From: Rhodobacteraceae bacterium CG17_big_fil_post_rev_8_21_14_2_50_63_15
GTDB lineage: Bacteria > Pseudomonadota > Alphaproteobacteria > Rhodobacterales > Rhodobacteraceae
DNA length: 64,000 nucleotides
NCBI GenBank assembly: GCA_002783205.1
Contig: PFEY01000094.1
Location: 34,370-98,369 of the forward strand
Direction of reading: 5' to 3'
Positions 1 through 8,409 of this stretch are shown here, one piece after another. The translations under genes and the position numbers were made by a program. How positions within the stretch are numbered: position 1 is the first letter of the stretch; each line of letters opens with the position of its first letter. A model generated the notes under the pieces. It had not been told where the DNA came from, made no database searches, and worked only from the letters and a program-made list of their open reading frames with translations.

Positions 1-10
1 CGGTTCACGG

Positions 11-739
11 TCACCCATGGGCCGGCACCTGCGGATCGTTCCCGATCACCGCGGCAAACGCGCACCTTCCCCGCTCGCTCATCTGCAGGCCGCGCCGGGG
101 CCCTGCGGGATGCACCCAACCCTCGGCCAGGGCGTGATCGAGAATTGCCCGGCCCAGCACCCCGCCGAGGTGCTCGCGACGCTCGGACCAGTCGAGACAG
201 GGCTTTGCCACGACCATGCCCACCCCGTCTGGAAAGACCACGCCGAGCGTGCTCCAGACAGGCGAGCGCTGCGCCACCATTCCTTCGCCCTCATGCCGGA
301 GCGCGCCCCGGCCGATCAGCGCATCGCAGAGCGCGACGGCAACGGCACCGCCAAGATGGTTGTAGCAGCATCGAAGCAGGGCAAGGTCTGCCGCCCTTGC
401 CCGCTGCGCACGCACCAAATGATCGAAAGGGGCAAGCCCCGAGACATGCTCCAGCATCGCCGCCACCTCTGGCCCCGCGATCCGGTGATAGAGACAACGC
501 CCGCTGCGCCGCTGCGTGATCAGCCCCGCCTCTTCGAGATGGCGCAGATGCACGCTTGCGGTCTGAGCGGTGATGCCAGCATCGGCAGCCAGTTCCTTGT
601 TCGTCCAGGCGCGCCCGTCCATCATCGCACAAAGCATCCGGGCGCGGCTTGCATTGGCAAGGGCATGGCCCGTGATATCCAGTCTCGGCATCGTCATGTC
701 GACAGTCTGCGTCGGAGTGCGGGCAAGGTCCAGCGCCAA
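11..739 (-). CDS. ArsR-family winged-helix transcriptional regulator
   Basis: A 242-residue protein with an N-terminal ArsR/SmtB-type winged helix at about residues 22-95. It contains ALANASRARMLCAMMDG, a recognition-helix region ITAQTASVHLRHLEEAGL and the wing RRSGRCLYHRI. The remaining ~145 residues are a C-terminal extension with no motif I recognise and no obvious metal-binding Cys-x-Cys pair, so the inducer is unknown. The start used is TTG at 739; ATG codons 14 and 16 codons further in are alternatives, and none has a strong Shine-Dalgarno. It lies 45 bp downstream of imuB on the same strand, where dnaE2 often sits in mutasome cassettes. Confidence 0.85.
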   Translation of the reverse strand: MALDLARTPTQTVDMTMPRLDITGHALANASRARMLCAMMDGRAWTNKELAADAGITAQTASVHLRHLEEAGLITQRRSGRCLYHRIAGPEVAAMLEHVSGLAPFDHLVRAQRARAADLALLRCCYNHLGGAVAVALCDALIGRGALRHEGEGMVAQRSPVWSTLGVVFPDGVGMVVAKPCLDWSERREHLGGVLGRAILDHALAEGWVHPAGPRRGLQMSERGRCAFAAVIGNDPQVPAHG

Positions 740-784
740 CGCTTCGCTCGGTGACTGAGGATCAGTACCTGTGCATCCGGGGCC

Positions 785-2431
785 TCAGCCAAAGCGCCCC
801 TGACAGAACCAGCCACCCGAGATCTGCGCCCCATGCGCCTGGAAAAGCCAGAGCCGCTCGCCGCGTGTCGTGACCACCTGCCAGTAATCGCGCAGCCCCG
901 TGCGCCAGTCGGGATCCTCCAGCCACCATTCCGGCGCGATCCGCTCCGGCCCGAGGGCCCCGGCCACCTCATGCGACCGCCCGCGCCAGTGAAAGAGGTG
1001 AAGCGGGGAGTTGCCCGGCACATCGCGCAACCGTTCGGGCCGCCACAGCAGCAGCGGACGCGGCAGGGGGGGCACCGGCCAGGGCGCCGGGGCCGGCTCG
1101 GACCAGGCGGCGGGCAGGATCAGCGCCGATTTCTCGGGGATCAGGCTTTCGGCCGGGTGGCGGCGGGTGATCGCCTCGAGCCCGATGCGCATGCCGAGAC
1201 GGGTGATCAGATCGGCCAGCGCACCGCTCTCATCGTCCACCCTGCGCAGGGTCTCGAAACGGGTCTCGCTCTGCTGCGGCGGAACCGGATCGGTTGCAAC
1301 CGCTTCGAGCCGCAGCCGGTCGATGCCAAAGCCCGCCTCGATCGCCTCTAGTCGCATCGCAAAGAGCGGCAGAAGGCTCTCGGGCCTGTCCGCCGGACGC
1401 GCAAGACGCAGATCGACCGCCTGATGGCTGCCATCAGTGCGAAACACCTCGAATCGCAGATGCCGCGCGCCCTGCCCCCTGTCGCGCAACATCCGGCAGA
1501 GCCGGGTTGCCAGACGCTCCAGTCCCGCGCGCAGATCGTCCTGCAACCCGATCGGCTCGGGCAGGCTCAGACGGGTAGCAAAGCAAGGCTGCGGGGCCGC
1601 GGGCGAGACCGGTTCGGGAACAAGGCCAAGCGCCTGATCGAGCCGCAGCATGACCTCGGGACCGAACCGCCGCCCCAGAGCGGCACGCGGCTGTCCCATC
1701 AGATCGCCGATCCGTCGCAGCCCGAGACGGCCCAGATCCTGCACCACGGTCTCTGGCAGGCGCAAGGCCGCCACCGGCAAGGGGGCAAGCACGCTGTGCA
1801 ACTGGCCTTCGGGCGCGATCTGTCCGGCCTCTGTCCTGCCCTGCGCCATCGGGGGAATGCCGCCGCGCTCCCAGGGCCTGCGCCGCGCGGCGCGCGAGCG
1901 GGTGGCGCGGGCCTCCTGCTCGATCGCGTCACCCGGCCGGCCCGGCCCGGCCTCCTGCCCGGCAAAGCGCGCCAGGGCCCAGGCCGCGCCCACCGTATCG
2001 GCCAGCCCGCACCGCGCGCTCAGCCCCAGCCCGGCGGCCTCTTGCCCGACCATCCGCAGCACCCCCGCCTCGCCGCCAAAAAGATGCGCGCAACCGGTGA
2101 TGTCGAGCATCAGCCCAGCCTCGCCGTCGATCCCCACCAGCGGCGAGAACCGTTCCGCCCAGCGGCCAAGCACGCGCAGGAAGGCCGCCTCGGCAGCCCG
2201 GTCCTGTGGCCAGGTCCGCAGATCGGGACAGAGCGCGCGCGCCTCGCGCAGGGGCTGGCCACGCCGCAACCCCGCCGCCTCGGCCTCTGCCGAAAGCGAC
2301 GCCAGAACCGGTCGCGCCCCATCCTCGGCCACCGTCGCAAAGGGCTGCGTGGCGATATCCCCCGCCCGCCGCAAAAGACGCTCGGCCGCAAGCCGGGGAA
2401 ACCAGACAGAGAGCAGACAACGAGGCGGCAT
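785..2431 (-). CDS. imuB: ImuB, Y-family DNA polymerase-like mutasome protein
   Basis: A 548-residue DinB/UmuC-fold protein of the ImuB type, normally the beta-clamp-binding bridge between ImuA and the error-prone polymerase DnaE2 in SOS mutagenesis. The N-terminus LLSVWFPRLAAERLLRR replaces the acidic DxDxF motif of active Y-family polymerases, as expected for a catalytically dead ImuB. The palm block GIDGEAGLMLDITGCAHLFG and the helix-hairpin-helix region around LGRLGLRRIGDL are present. Neither imuA upstream nor dnaE2 downstream is in the window. A LexA-type box lies 10 bp before the ATG. There is no clear Shine-Dalgarno, so the mRNA may have a very short leader. Confidence 0.9.
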   Translation of the reverse strand: MPPRCLLSVWFPRLAAERLLRRAGDIATQPFATVAEDGARPVLASLSAEAEAAGLRRGQPLREARALCPDLRTWPQDRAAEAAFLRVLGRWAERFSPLVGIDGEAGLMLDITGCAHLFGGEAGVLRMVGQEAAGLGLSARCGLADTVGAAWALARFAGQEAGPGRPGDAIEQEARATRSRAARRRPWERGGIPPMAQGRTEAGQIAPEGQLHSVLAPLPVAALRLPETVVQDLGRLGLRRIGDLMGQPRAALGRRFGPEVMLRLDQALGLVPEPVSPAAPQPCFATRLSLPEPIGLQDDLRAGLERLATRLCRMLRDRGQGARHLRFEVFRTDGSHQAVDLRLARPADRPESLLPLFAMRLEAIEAGFGIDRLRLEAVATDPVPPQQSETRFETLRRVDDESGALADLITRLGMRIGLEAITRRHPAESLIPEKSALILPAAWSEPAPAPWPVPPLPRPLLLWRPERLRDVPGNSPLHLFHWRGRSHEVAGALGPERIAPEWWLEDPDWRTGLRDYWQVVTTRGERLWLFQAHGAQISGGWFCQGRFG

Positions 2432-2440
2432 GGCAGGCTT

Positions 2441-2455
2441 GTTCTTTTTTTGTTC
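2441..2455 (-). promoter_or_regulatory. Alphaproteobacterial LexA (SOS) box of imuB
   Basis: The sequence GTTC-TTTTTTT-GTTC fits the alphaproteobacterial LexA direct-repeat consensus GTTC-N7-GTTC exactly. It ends the 10-bp gap before the imuB start codon. Location and gene function both support SOS control of imuB. Confidence 0.8.
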
Positions 2456-2526
2456 CTGTTTCTAGGTCGGGGGAAGGCGGGAGTCGAGTCCGTTCGTCGG
2501 CGGACCAAAGGGAGACTGGCGGGTCT

Positions 2527-2590
2527 GAGTATTTGAAGGAACAGTGAAAGACGGGCGCGCGTTTCCTCTTTCAGCGTTCTGCAAATACTC
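2527..2590. repeat. 64-bp imperfect palindrome made of two head-to-head copies of the GTATTT intergenic motif
   Basis: The left arm (2527-2550) begins GAGTATTTG and ends GTGAAAG. The right arm (2568-2590), read on the minus strand, begins GAGTATTTG and ends CTGAAAG. A 17-bp centre separates them. It lies in the divergent space between imuB and adhC. Single relatives of the arm occur at 34992, 51018 and 55044. It could act as a transcription barrier or protein-binding site; function unknown. Confidence 0.6.
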
Positions 2591-2692
2591 ATATCGCGCC
2601 CACCACCGGGCAGATCGCGGTTGCGGGCGGGATTGCAAAGCCAGGCACATTCCCGCACAGTCCGGCCAAACCCAGAGCAAGAGGACGGATCA

Positions 2693-3805
2693 ATGCGCAC
2701 AAGAGCCGCGGTCGCCGTGGAGGCTGGCAAACCGATGGAAATCATGGAGGTCAATCTCGACGGCCCGAAGGCGGGCGAGGTTCTGGTCGAGATCAAGGCC
2801 ACGGGCCTCTGCCACACCGATGATTTCACGCTCTCGGGGGCGGATTCCGAGGGCGCGTTTCCGGCCATTCTGGGGCATGAGGGGGCGGGCGTCGTGCTGG
2901 AGGTGGGCCCGGGCGTGACCAGCCTCGAACCCGGGGATCATGTGATTCCCCTCTACACGCCGGAATGCCGCGAATGTGAGTATTGCCTCAACCCGAAAAC
3001 CAATCTCTGTCAGGCGATCCGCTCGACCCAAGGCCAAGGCGTGATGCCCGATGGCACCTCGCGCTTCTCGATGCTCGATGGCACGCCGATCCTGCATTAC
3101 ATGGGGTGTTCTACCTTCAGCAATCACACCGTCCTGCCCGAGATCGCGCTGGCCAAGGTGCGCAAGGACGCGCCGTTCGACAAGATCTGCTATATTGGCT
3201 GCGGCGTGACCACTGGCATTGGCGCGGTGATCAACACCGCCAAGGTCGAGATCGGCAGTCGTGCCATCGTCTTTGGTCTGGGCGGCATCGGTCTCAACGT
3301 CATTCAGGGCCTTCGACTGGCCGGAGCGGATCAGATCGTGGGGGTTGATCTCAACCCCGGCAGGGTCGAGATGGCCACTCGCTTTGGCATGACCGATTTC
3401 GTCAACCCCAGGGAGGTCAGCGGCGATCTGGTCGCGCATCTGGTGGCGCTCACCGGGGGCGGCGCGGATTACACATTCGATGCCACCGGCAATGTGCAGG
3501 TGATGCGCACGGCGCTCGAGGCCGCGCACAAGGGCTGGGGCGAAAGCATCATCATCGGCGTCGCGCCGGCGGGGGCCGAGATCTCGACCCGTCCCTTCCA
3601 GTTGGTGACGGGGCGGTCGTGGCGGGGCACGGCCTTTGGCGGCGCGCGCGGGCGCACCGACGTGCCGAAGATCGTGGACTGGTACATGCAGGGCAAGATC
3701 GAGATCGACCCGATGATCACTCACCGCCTGACGCTCGACGAAATCAACAAGGGATTCGAGTTGATGCATGCCGGCGAGAGCATCCGCAGCGTCGTGGTCT
3801 ATTGA
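2693..3805 (+). CDS. adhC: S-(hydroxymethyl)glutathione dehydrogenase / class III alcohol dehydrogenase
   Basis: Zinc-dependent MDR enzyme of 370 residues that oxidises S-hydroxymethylglutathione with NAD+, the key step of glutathione-dependent formaldehyde detoxification; the family also reduces S-nitrosoglutathione. Visible are catalytic zinc ligands Cys40 (GLCHTDDF) and His62 (GHEGAG), structural zinc Cys92, Cys95, Cys98 and Cys106 in a CREC-EYC-NLC pattern, and the Rossmann loop GLGGIGLNVIQG. The start ATG at 2693 follows an AGAGGA-type ribosome binding site; an upstream in-frame extension is open but lacks family similarity. A yghU gene, also glutathione-linked, follows. Confidence 0.97.
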   Translation: MRTRAAVAVEAGKPMEIMEVNLDGPKAGEVLVEIKATGLCHTDDFTLSGADSEGAFPAILGHEGAGVVLEVGPGVTSLEPGDHVIPLYTPECRECEYCLNPKTNLCQAIRSTQGQGVMPDGTSRFSMLDGTPILHYMGCSTFSNHTVLPEIALAKVRKDAPFDKICYIGCGVTTGIGAVINTAKVEIGSRAIVFGLGGIGLNVIQGLRLAGADQIVGVDLNPGRVEMATRFGMTDFVNPREVSGDLVAHLVALTGGGADYTFDATGNVQVMRTALEAAHKGWGESIIIGVAPAGAEISTRPFQLVTGRSWRGTAFGGARGRTDVPKIVDWYMQGKIEIDPMITHRLTLDEINKGFELMHAGESIRSVVVY

Positions 3806-3831
3806 GAAACCGCCGCTGATGCAAAACTTGC

Positions 3832-3859
3832 AACGCCGCACAGCCCGCTGTGCAGCGTT
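3832..3859 (+). terminator. Stem-loop after adhC
   Basis: A 12-bp stem (AACGCCGCACAG with CTGTGCAGCGTT, one G-U pair) and a CCCG loop lie 26 bp after the adhC stop. Only TTT follows, so it is a weak intrinsic terminator or a 3'-end stabiliser. Confidence 0.5.
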
Positions 3860-3922
3860 TCGCATTGCGGTCCCGGCGTGAGGGCTTAAACTCTGATCAA
3901 ACTCCGGCAAAGGATCATACAG

Positions 3923-4795
3923 ATGAGCGACAGCGCCTATATCCCGCCCGAAGTCTGGAGGTGGGAACAACCCTCAGGCGGGCAATTCGCCTCGATCAAC
4001 CGGCCGATTGCGGGCGCGACCCATGACCGAGACCTGCCGGTGGGCAAGCATCCTTTCCAGCTCTACTCACTCGCCACGCCCAACGGAGTCAAGGTCACGG
4101 TGATGTTCGAGGAACTGCTCGCGGCGGGCCATGACGCGGAATATGACGCCTGGATGATCGAGATCGGTGCGGGCGATCAGTTCGGTTCCGGCTTTGTCGA
4201 GATCAACCCCAACTCTAAGATCCCCGCGCTGATGGATCGTTCCGGCGCCGCGCCGGTGCGGGTCTTCGAGAGCGGCTCGATCCTGCTTCATCTGGCCGAG
4301 AAATTCGGGGCCTTCCTGCCCGCCTCGGGCCCGGCGCGCACCGAAACGCTCAACTGGCTGTTCTGGCAGATGGGCAGCGCGCCCTATCTGGGCGGCGGTT
4401 TCGGCCATTTCTACGCCTATGCGCCCGAGAAATGGCAATATCCCATCGACCGTTTTTCGATGGAGACCAAGCGGCAGCTTGACGTGCTTGATCGGCAACT
4501 GGCGGAACGGCCCTATATCGCGGGCGAGGAATATACCATCGCCGACATGGCGATCTGGCCGTGGTATGGCAACCTTGCGCTGCACCGGCAATATGGCGAT
4601 GCCGGGCGGTTCCTGAGTGTGGACAGCTACACGCATCTTGTTGCCTGGGCGAAACGGATCGACGCCCGTCCGGCGGTTCAACGCGGACGGAAGGTCAACC
4701 GTAACTGGGGCGAGCCGCAGATGCAGTTGCACGAACGCCATGACGCCTCGGATTTCGAGACGCGAACGCAGGACAGGATCGGCGCGACCGCCTGA
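3923..4795 (+). CDS. yghU: YghU-type glutathione-dependent disulfide-bond oxidoreductase
   Basis: A 290-residue glutathione transferase-fold protein, collinear over its whole length with E. coli YghU, which binds two glutathiones and has disulfide reductase activity. Diagnostic stretches are LPVGKHPFQLYSLATPNG, VEINPNSKIPAL, FESGSILLHLAEKFG, NWLFWQMGSAPYLGGGFGHF and the C-terminal LHERHDASDFETR. The N-terminal thioredoxin-like domain covers about 60-150 and the helical domain about 155-265. Start ATG at 3923 follows GGATCAT. The preceding adhC also uses glutathione, which suggests a loose thiol-stress grouping. Confidence 0.95.
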   Translation: MSDSAYIPPEVWRWEQPSGGQFASINRPIAGATHDRDLPVGKHPFQLYSLATPNGVKVTVMFEELLAAGHDAEYDAWMIEIGAGDQFGSGFVEINPNSKIPALMDRSGAAPVRVFESGSILLHLAEKFGAFLPASGPARTETLNWLFWQMGSAPYLGGGFGHFYAYAPEKWQYPIDRFSMETKRQLDVLDRQLAERPYIAGEEYTIADMAIWPWYGNLALHRQYGDAGRFLSVDSYTHLVAWAKRIDARPAVQRGRKVNRNWGEPQMQLHERHDASDFETRTQDRIGATA

Positions 4796-4860
4796 CTTCC
4801 GCGCAAGGGGGTTTCACCCGGCATCGGGATCGGGCATGAAAGGCACAAAGGAGACCGCTC

Positions 4861-5580
4861 ATGTCAGATCCCCGCTCGCCGCTCCTGGCTGTCCTGATTG
4901 ACGCGGACAATGTTCCGGCAAAGTACGCCCGCGCGATCCTGAAGGAAGTGACCAGCTATGGCGAGCCTGCCTTGCGCCGGGTCTATGGCGACTGGTCGAG
5001 CCAGCAACTGTCAGGCTGGACCCGGACGGCGCAGGAACTGGGCCTTGTCCAGCATCAGCAGACCGCAAATACCAAGGGCAAGAATGCAAGCGACATCGGG
5101 TTGGTGATCGACGCCATGGACATTCTGCATGCCGGGCATTTCAACGGCTTCGTTCTGGTCTCGTCGGACAGCGATTTCACCCGGCTGGCCAGCCGCATCC
5201 GCGAACAGGGCCTGACAGTGATCGGCATCGGCGAGGCCAAGGCGCCAGACGCGCTCAAGAACGCCTGCAACCGTTTTGTTGCCATCGAGAACATCTGGCA
5301 GGGGTCCGAGGATGCCCCACGCGATGCGCCGGTGGAAAAGCTGGATACCAAGACTGTCACAGCGGCACAGCGGTTGTTTTTTGACGCGATGGAAAAGATC
5401 GATCAGGAGGATGAATGGTTTCCTCTGGGGCGTCTTGGACAGCAGATCCAGGCCGACAAGCCGGATTTCGACACCCGCAGTTATGGCAAGAAAAAACTGA
5501 GCGATCTGGTCAAGGAATTGAAGGTTTTCGAGACCAAGATCGGCCCCGGCAATCAGCTTCTTGTGCGACGACTGGACTGA
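4861..5580 (+). CDS. NYN-domain ribonuclease-like protein with C-terminal OST-HTH/LOTUS domain
   Basis: A 239-residue two-domain protein. Residues 1-145 form a NYN (PIN-like) nuclease domain with the expected acidic positions in LLAVLIDADNVP, KNASDIGLVIDAMD and LVSSDSDFTRLASRI. Residues about 165-239 match an OST-HTH/LOTUS module (WFPLGRLGQQI, YGKKKLSDLVKEL). The family (LabA / limkain-like) is thought to act on RNA; the substrate here is unknown. Start ATG follows AAGGAG. The 3' end overlaps the convergent CoA-transferase gene by 28 bp. Confidence 0.9.
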   Translation: MSDPRSPLLAVLIDADNVPAKYARAILKEVTSYGEPALRRVYGDWSSQQLSGWTRTAQELGLVQHQQTANTKGKNASDIGLVIDAMDILHAGHFNGFVLVSSDSDFTRLASRIREQGLTVIGIGEAKAPDALKNACNRFVAIENIWQGSEDAPRDAPVEKLDTKTVTAAQRLFFDAMEKIDQEDEWFPLGRLGQQIQADKPDFDTRSYGKKKLSDLVKELKVFETKIGPGNQLLVRRLD

Positions 5581-6656
5581 TCCGGCAGTTCGGCGCGAAT
5601 CTCGACGGAATCTGCGCCGCGCTCGCGCGGTGGGGCGATCTCGCGGACCTGCCCGTCAAAGCGCGGGGCGGGGGCGGGGGCGAGATGTCCCGCTTCGCAG
5701 CGCCACACGCCACGCGCCTGCATATGCGGATCCTCTGCGGCCTCGTCCGGGCGCAGGACGGCGGCAACGCAGGCTTCCGATCCGGCAAAAACCTCCGTCC
5801 AGTGGGTGAGCGGATGTCGCAGGAACAGCGCCTCCAGCGCCGCTGATTGCCGGGGCCATGCGGCACGGTCATGCTGGTCCGCAAAGCGCGGGTCGCCTGT
5901 CAGACCCATCCGGCGCAGGAACTCCGCATAGAACTGCGGCTCTAGGCATTGCACACTGAGATGGCCGCCGCAACGGCAGCGATAGACCCGGCTCCAGTGT
6001 GGTCCGTCCAGCAGGCTCTGGCCGCGCGCCATCGACAGGTTGCCCGAGGGCATCATCGACATCAGGAGCGCCATCATATGCGCCGATCCGTCCACGATCG
6101 CGGCGTCCACCACACAGCCGGACCCGCCGCGCGCGACCCGGATCAGACCGGCCAGAACCCCCGCCACCAGATAGAGCGCCCCGCCGCCCACGTCCCCTAC
6201 CAGGGTCGGCGGTGTCACCGGCGCCGTGCCGGGCGCACCGGCATACCAGAGCGCGCCGGAGGTGGCGATGTAATTGAGGTCATGTCCGGCGGTCTGCGCG
6301 CGCGGGCCGTCCTGACCCCAGCCGGTTATGCGCCCGTAGACAAGGCGGGGATTGGCGCTGTGCATCGCGTCTGGCCCGAGCCCCAGCCGTTCCATCACCC
6401 CGGGACGAAAGCCCTCGATCAGCGCATCGGCGCGCACGATCAGCGCCCGCGCCACCGCAAGATCGTCGGCATCCTTCAGGTCGAGGATGATCGACCGTTT
6501 TCCGCGATCCATCAGGTTGCGCGCGCCCGCCACGGCGTTGCCCTTGCCGGGACGATGGATCACGATCACCTCGGCCCCCAGTTCGGCAAGCATCATCGCG
6601 GCAAAGGGCGCCGGCCCCAGCCCCTCGATCTCGATCACGCGCAGGCCCTTGAGCAT
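5553..6656 (-). CDS. CaiB/BaiF-type CoA transferase (alpha-methylacyl-CoA racemase-like)
   Basis: A 367-residue class III CoA transferase-family protein. The N-terminal motif LKGLRVIEIEGLGPAPFAAMML, the stretch LMDRGKRSIILDLK and the GYTGWG-like VYGRITGWGQDGP identify the family; GHDLNYIATSGAL is the form typical of alpha-methylacyl-CoA racemases. Those enzymes epimerise 2-methyl-branched acyl-CoAs for beta-oxidation, and the Asp of GHDLNY is a known catalytic-region residue. The substrate cannot be read from sequence. It is divergent from the CoxG-like gene and overlaps the NYN gene at its 3' end. Confidence 0.9.
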   Translation of the reverse strand: MLKGLRVIEIEGLGPAPFAAMMLAELGAEVIVIHRPGKGNAVAGARNLMDRGKRSIILDLKDADDLAVARALIVRADALIEGFRPGVMERLGLGPDAMHSANPRLVYGRITGWGQDGPRAQTAGHDLNYIATSGALWYAGAPGTAPVTPPTLVGDVGGGALYLVAGVLAGLIRVARGGSGCVVDAAIVDGSAHMMALLMSMMPSGNLSMARGQSLLDGPHWSRVYRCRCGGHLSVQCLEPQFYAEFLRRMGLTGDPRFADQHDRAAWPRQSAALEALFLRHPLTHWTEVFAGSEACVAAVLRPDEAAEDPHMQARGVWRCEAGHLAPAPAPRFDGQVREIAPPRERGADSVEIRAELPDQSSRRTRS

Positions 6657-6806
6657 GTCCGATCTCCCGATGACAGTGACGCCAGCCTAGGAGGTTGCAA
6701 GCCACGATGCCAGACTGTTGAAGCGCGCGCCTCCTTCTGCGCTCTTGGCGACGGCACTGGCCTGCGTTAGGCTCTGCCGCAAGGGCGCGGGAGAAGGAAA
6801 TCACAG

Positions 6807-7316
6807 ATGAAGATGAGCGATGCACGCGATATCAAGGCGGATCGGGCGACGGTTTGGGCGGCCCTGCTCAGCCCAGACGTGTTGAAGGAATGCGTGCCCG
6901 GTGCGCAGGAGGTCATCGGCACAGCAGACGAAGGATTCGAAGCCACGGTGGTGCAGAAAGTCGGCCCCGTGAAGGCGACGTTCAAGGGCATGGTGACAGT
7001 GTCGAACATCGTCGAGATGGAGAGCCTGACCCTGACCGGCGAGGGCAAGGGAGGCGCCGCAGGCTATGCCAAGGGCGGCGCCAATGTCCGGCTCGAAGAT
7101 TGCGAGGCCGGCACGCGGCTGATCTACGACGTCGAGGCCAATGTCGGCGGCAAGCTGGCACAACTCGGCAGCCGGATCGTGGACGGCTTTGCCAAGAAGA
7201 TGGCCGATCAGTTCTTTACCCGGTTCGAGGAGGTCGTTGGCGCCCCCAATGCGGATGACCCCGCGCCGGAGCCAGAGGCCGAAAAGAAGGGCTGGCTGAA
7301 GCGGCTCATCCGTTAG
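6807..7316 (+). CDS. CoxG-family SRPBCC protein
   Basis: A 169-residue protein of the carbon monoxide dehydrogenase subunit G (CoxG) family. The SRPBCC lipid/cofactor-binding fold covers about residues 1-145: DIKADRATVWAALLSPDVLKECVPG, VKATFKGMVTV, GGKLAQLGSRIVDG. The tail is Lys-rich (EKKGWLKRLIR), as in CoxG proteins that recruit CO dehydrogenase to the membrane. No coxMSL genes are adjacent, so a link to CO oxidation is unproven; such stand-alone proteins are common. The start is ATG at 6807 after GAGAAGGAAA; a second Met lies two codons in. Confidence 0.85.
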   Translation: MKMSDARDIKADRATVWAALLSPDVLKECVPGAQEVIGTADEGFEATVVQKVGPVKATFKGMVTVSNIVEMESLTLTGEGKGGAAGYAKGGANVRLEDCEAGTRLIYDVEANVGGKLAQLGSRIVDGFAKKMADQFFTRFEEVVGAPNADDPAPEPEAEKKGWLKRLIR

Positions 7317-7430
7317 GACTTGGAGGACCGATTCTGCCTCTGACATATTTCTCGCCGGGCTGTGATTTGTCGGCGGCACGCCGAGCCTATAGCCATTTCA
7401 TACCGAAAACGAATGCTCGGAGGCGAGCTA

Positions 7431-7901
7431 TTGGACAGAGATCATCTTTCACCGCAAGACAGGCTCGACGGGCTGGCGCTTCTGATCCTGCGGCTGGGTC
7501 TGGCGTGGTTCATCTTTCTCTGGGCGGCGCACAAGATCATCACGCCCGCGCAGTATCAGGACCTCGCGCGCAATATCGACGGCGTCGAGGTGAGCCTTGC
7601 ACAGGTCTATCTGGCGGGGGGGGTGCAGATCGCGCTCTGCCTCATGGTGGCGTTGGGAATGTTTCGCTACATCTCCTATGGCAGCCTGCTGGTGATGCAC
7701 TTCTTTACCGTGCTGCGGCGGCTTGACGGGTTTTTCGATCCTTTCGCGGTGAATGCACGAGGATTTCCGGTCAACCGCAATCAGGTGATCGATCTGGCGG
7801 TCCTCGCGGCATTCATCGCTTTGGTTCTATTGATCCGACGAGATCACTTCAGCATCGGCGGCTGGCTCGCGCGGCACGACTTGCCACGCTGGTGGATGTA
7901 G
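7431..7901 (+). CDS. DoxX-like integral membrane protein
   Basis: A membrane protein of about 156 residues with roughly four hydrophobic segments (GLALLILRLGLAWFIFLWAA, YLAGGVQIALCLMVALGM, YGSLLVMHFFTV, VIDLAVLAAFIALVLLI) and the layout of DoxX/DUF6041-type proteins. No catalytic motif is visible and the function is unknown. I chose the TTG at 7431 because GGAGG (7419-7423) sits at ideal spacing before it. An ATG 18 bp upstream and a longer GTG form are possible but lack a ribosome binding site. Confidence 0.75.
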   Translation: MDRDHLSPQDRLDGLALLILRLGLAWFIFLWAAHKIITPAQYQDLARNIDGVEVSLAQVYLAGGVQIALCLMVALGMFRYISYGSLLVMHFFTVLRRLDGFFDPFAVNARGFPVNRNQVIDLAVLAAFIALVLLIRRDHFSIGGWLARHDLPRWWM

Positions 7902-7970
7902 CATTTGGCTCTGGCGCAGCGATGAAACGCTGCCTAGAAGAAACTAACGGCAACAGAAAGGACCTGACCC

Positions 7971-8339
7971 ATGCAGGACATCACCCGCCACCATACCGGC
8001 CCCCGGATGAGCCAGATCGTCACCTATAACGGCACCGTCTATCTGGCGGGGCAAGTGGGCCATCCCGGTGACAGCGTGACCGAACAGACCAAGACCTGTC
8101 TGGCGCAGGTCGAGGCCCTGCTGGCCGAGGCAGGCAGCGACAAGACACGCATCCTGCAAACCATCGTCTGGCTCGCCGACATCAAGGATTTCGCAGCGAT
8201 GAACGAGGTCTGGGATGCCTGGGTCGCGCCCGGCCATACCCCGGTGCGCGCCTGTGGCGAAGCAAAGCTTGCGACGCCAGACTATCTGGTTGAGTTCATC
8301 GTGACTGCGGCGCAGCGCGTACCCGGCTCCGACCGCTGA
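7971..8339 (+). CDS. RidA/YjgF-family protein
   Basis: A 122-residue Rid-family protein. Archetypal RidA hydrolyses reactive enamine/imine intermediates of PLP enzymes. Visible family blocks are [47 protein letters not shown] and the C-terminal VEFIVTAA. The active-site Arg of true RidA is expected in the P-A-R-x-C/A motif; here the equivalent is [19 protein letters not shown], so Arg is kept. It is placed between the DoxX-like gene and aroA, with AAAGGA before the ATG. Confidence 0.92.
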   Translation: MQDITRHHTGPRMSQIVTYNGTVYLAGQVGHPGDSVTEQTKTCLAQVEALLAEAGSDKTRILQTIVWLADIKDFAAMNEVWDAWVAPGHTPVRACGEAKLATPDYLVEFIVTAAQRVPGSDR

Positions 8340-8409
8340 TCGAGACCGTGGACGACGGTGCCGGCCCAAGCTATCAGGCGGCACGATCCGATCCATGAAA
8401 GGCGCGCAC

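Noticed and set aside
2690..3970. 426-codon minus-strand frame opposite adhC
   Set aside because: Antisense shadow; His/Arg/Asp-rich composition without domain similarity, while adhC has all catalytic motifs.
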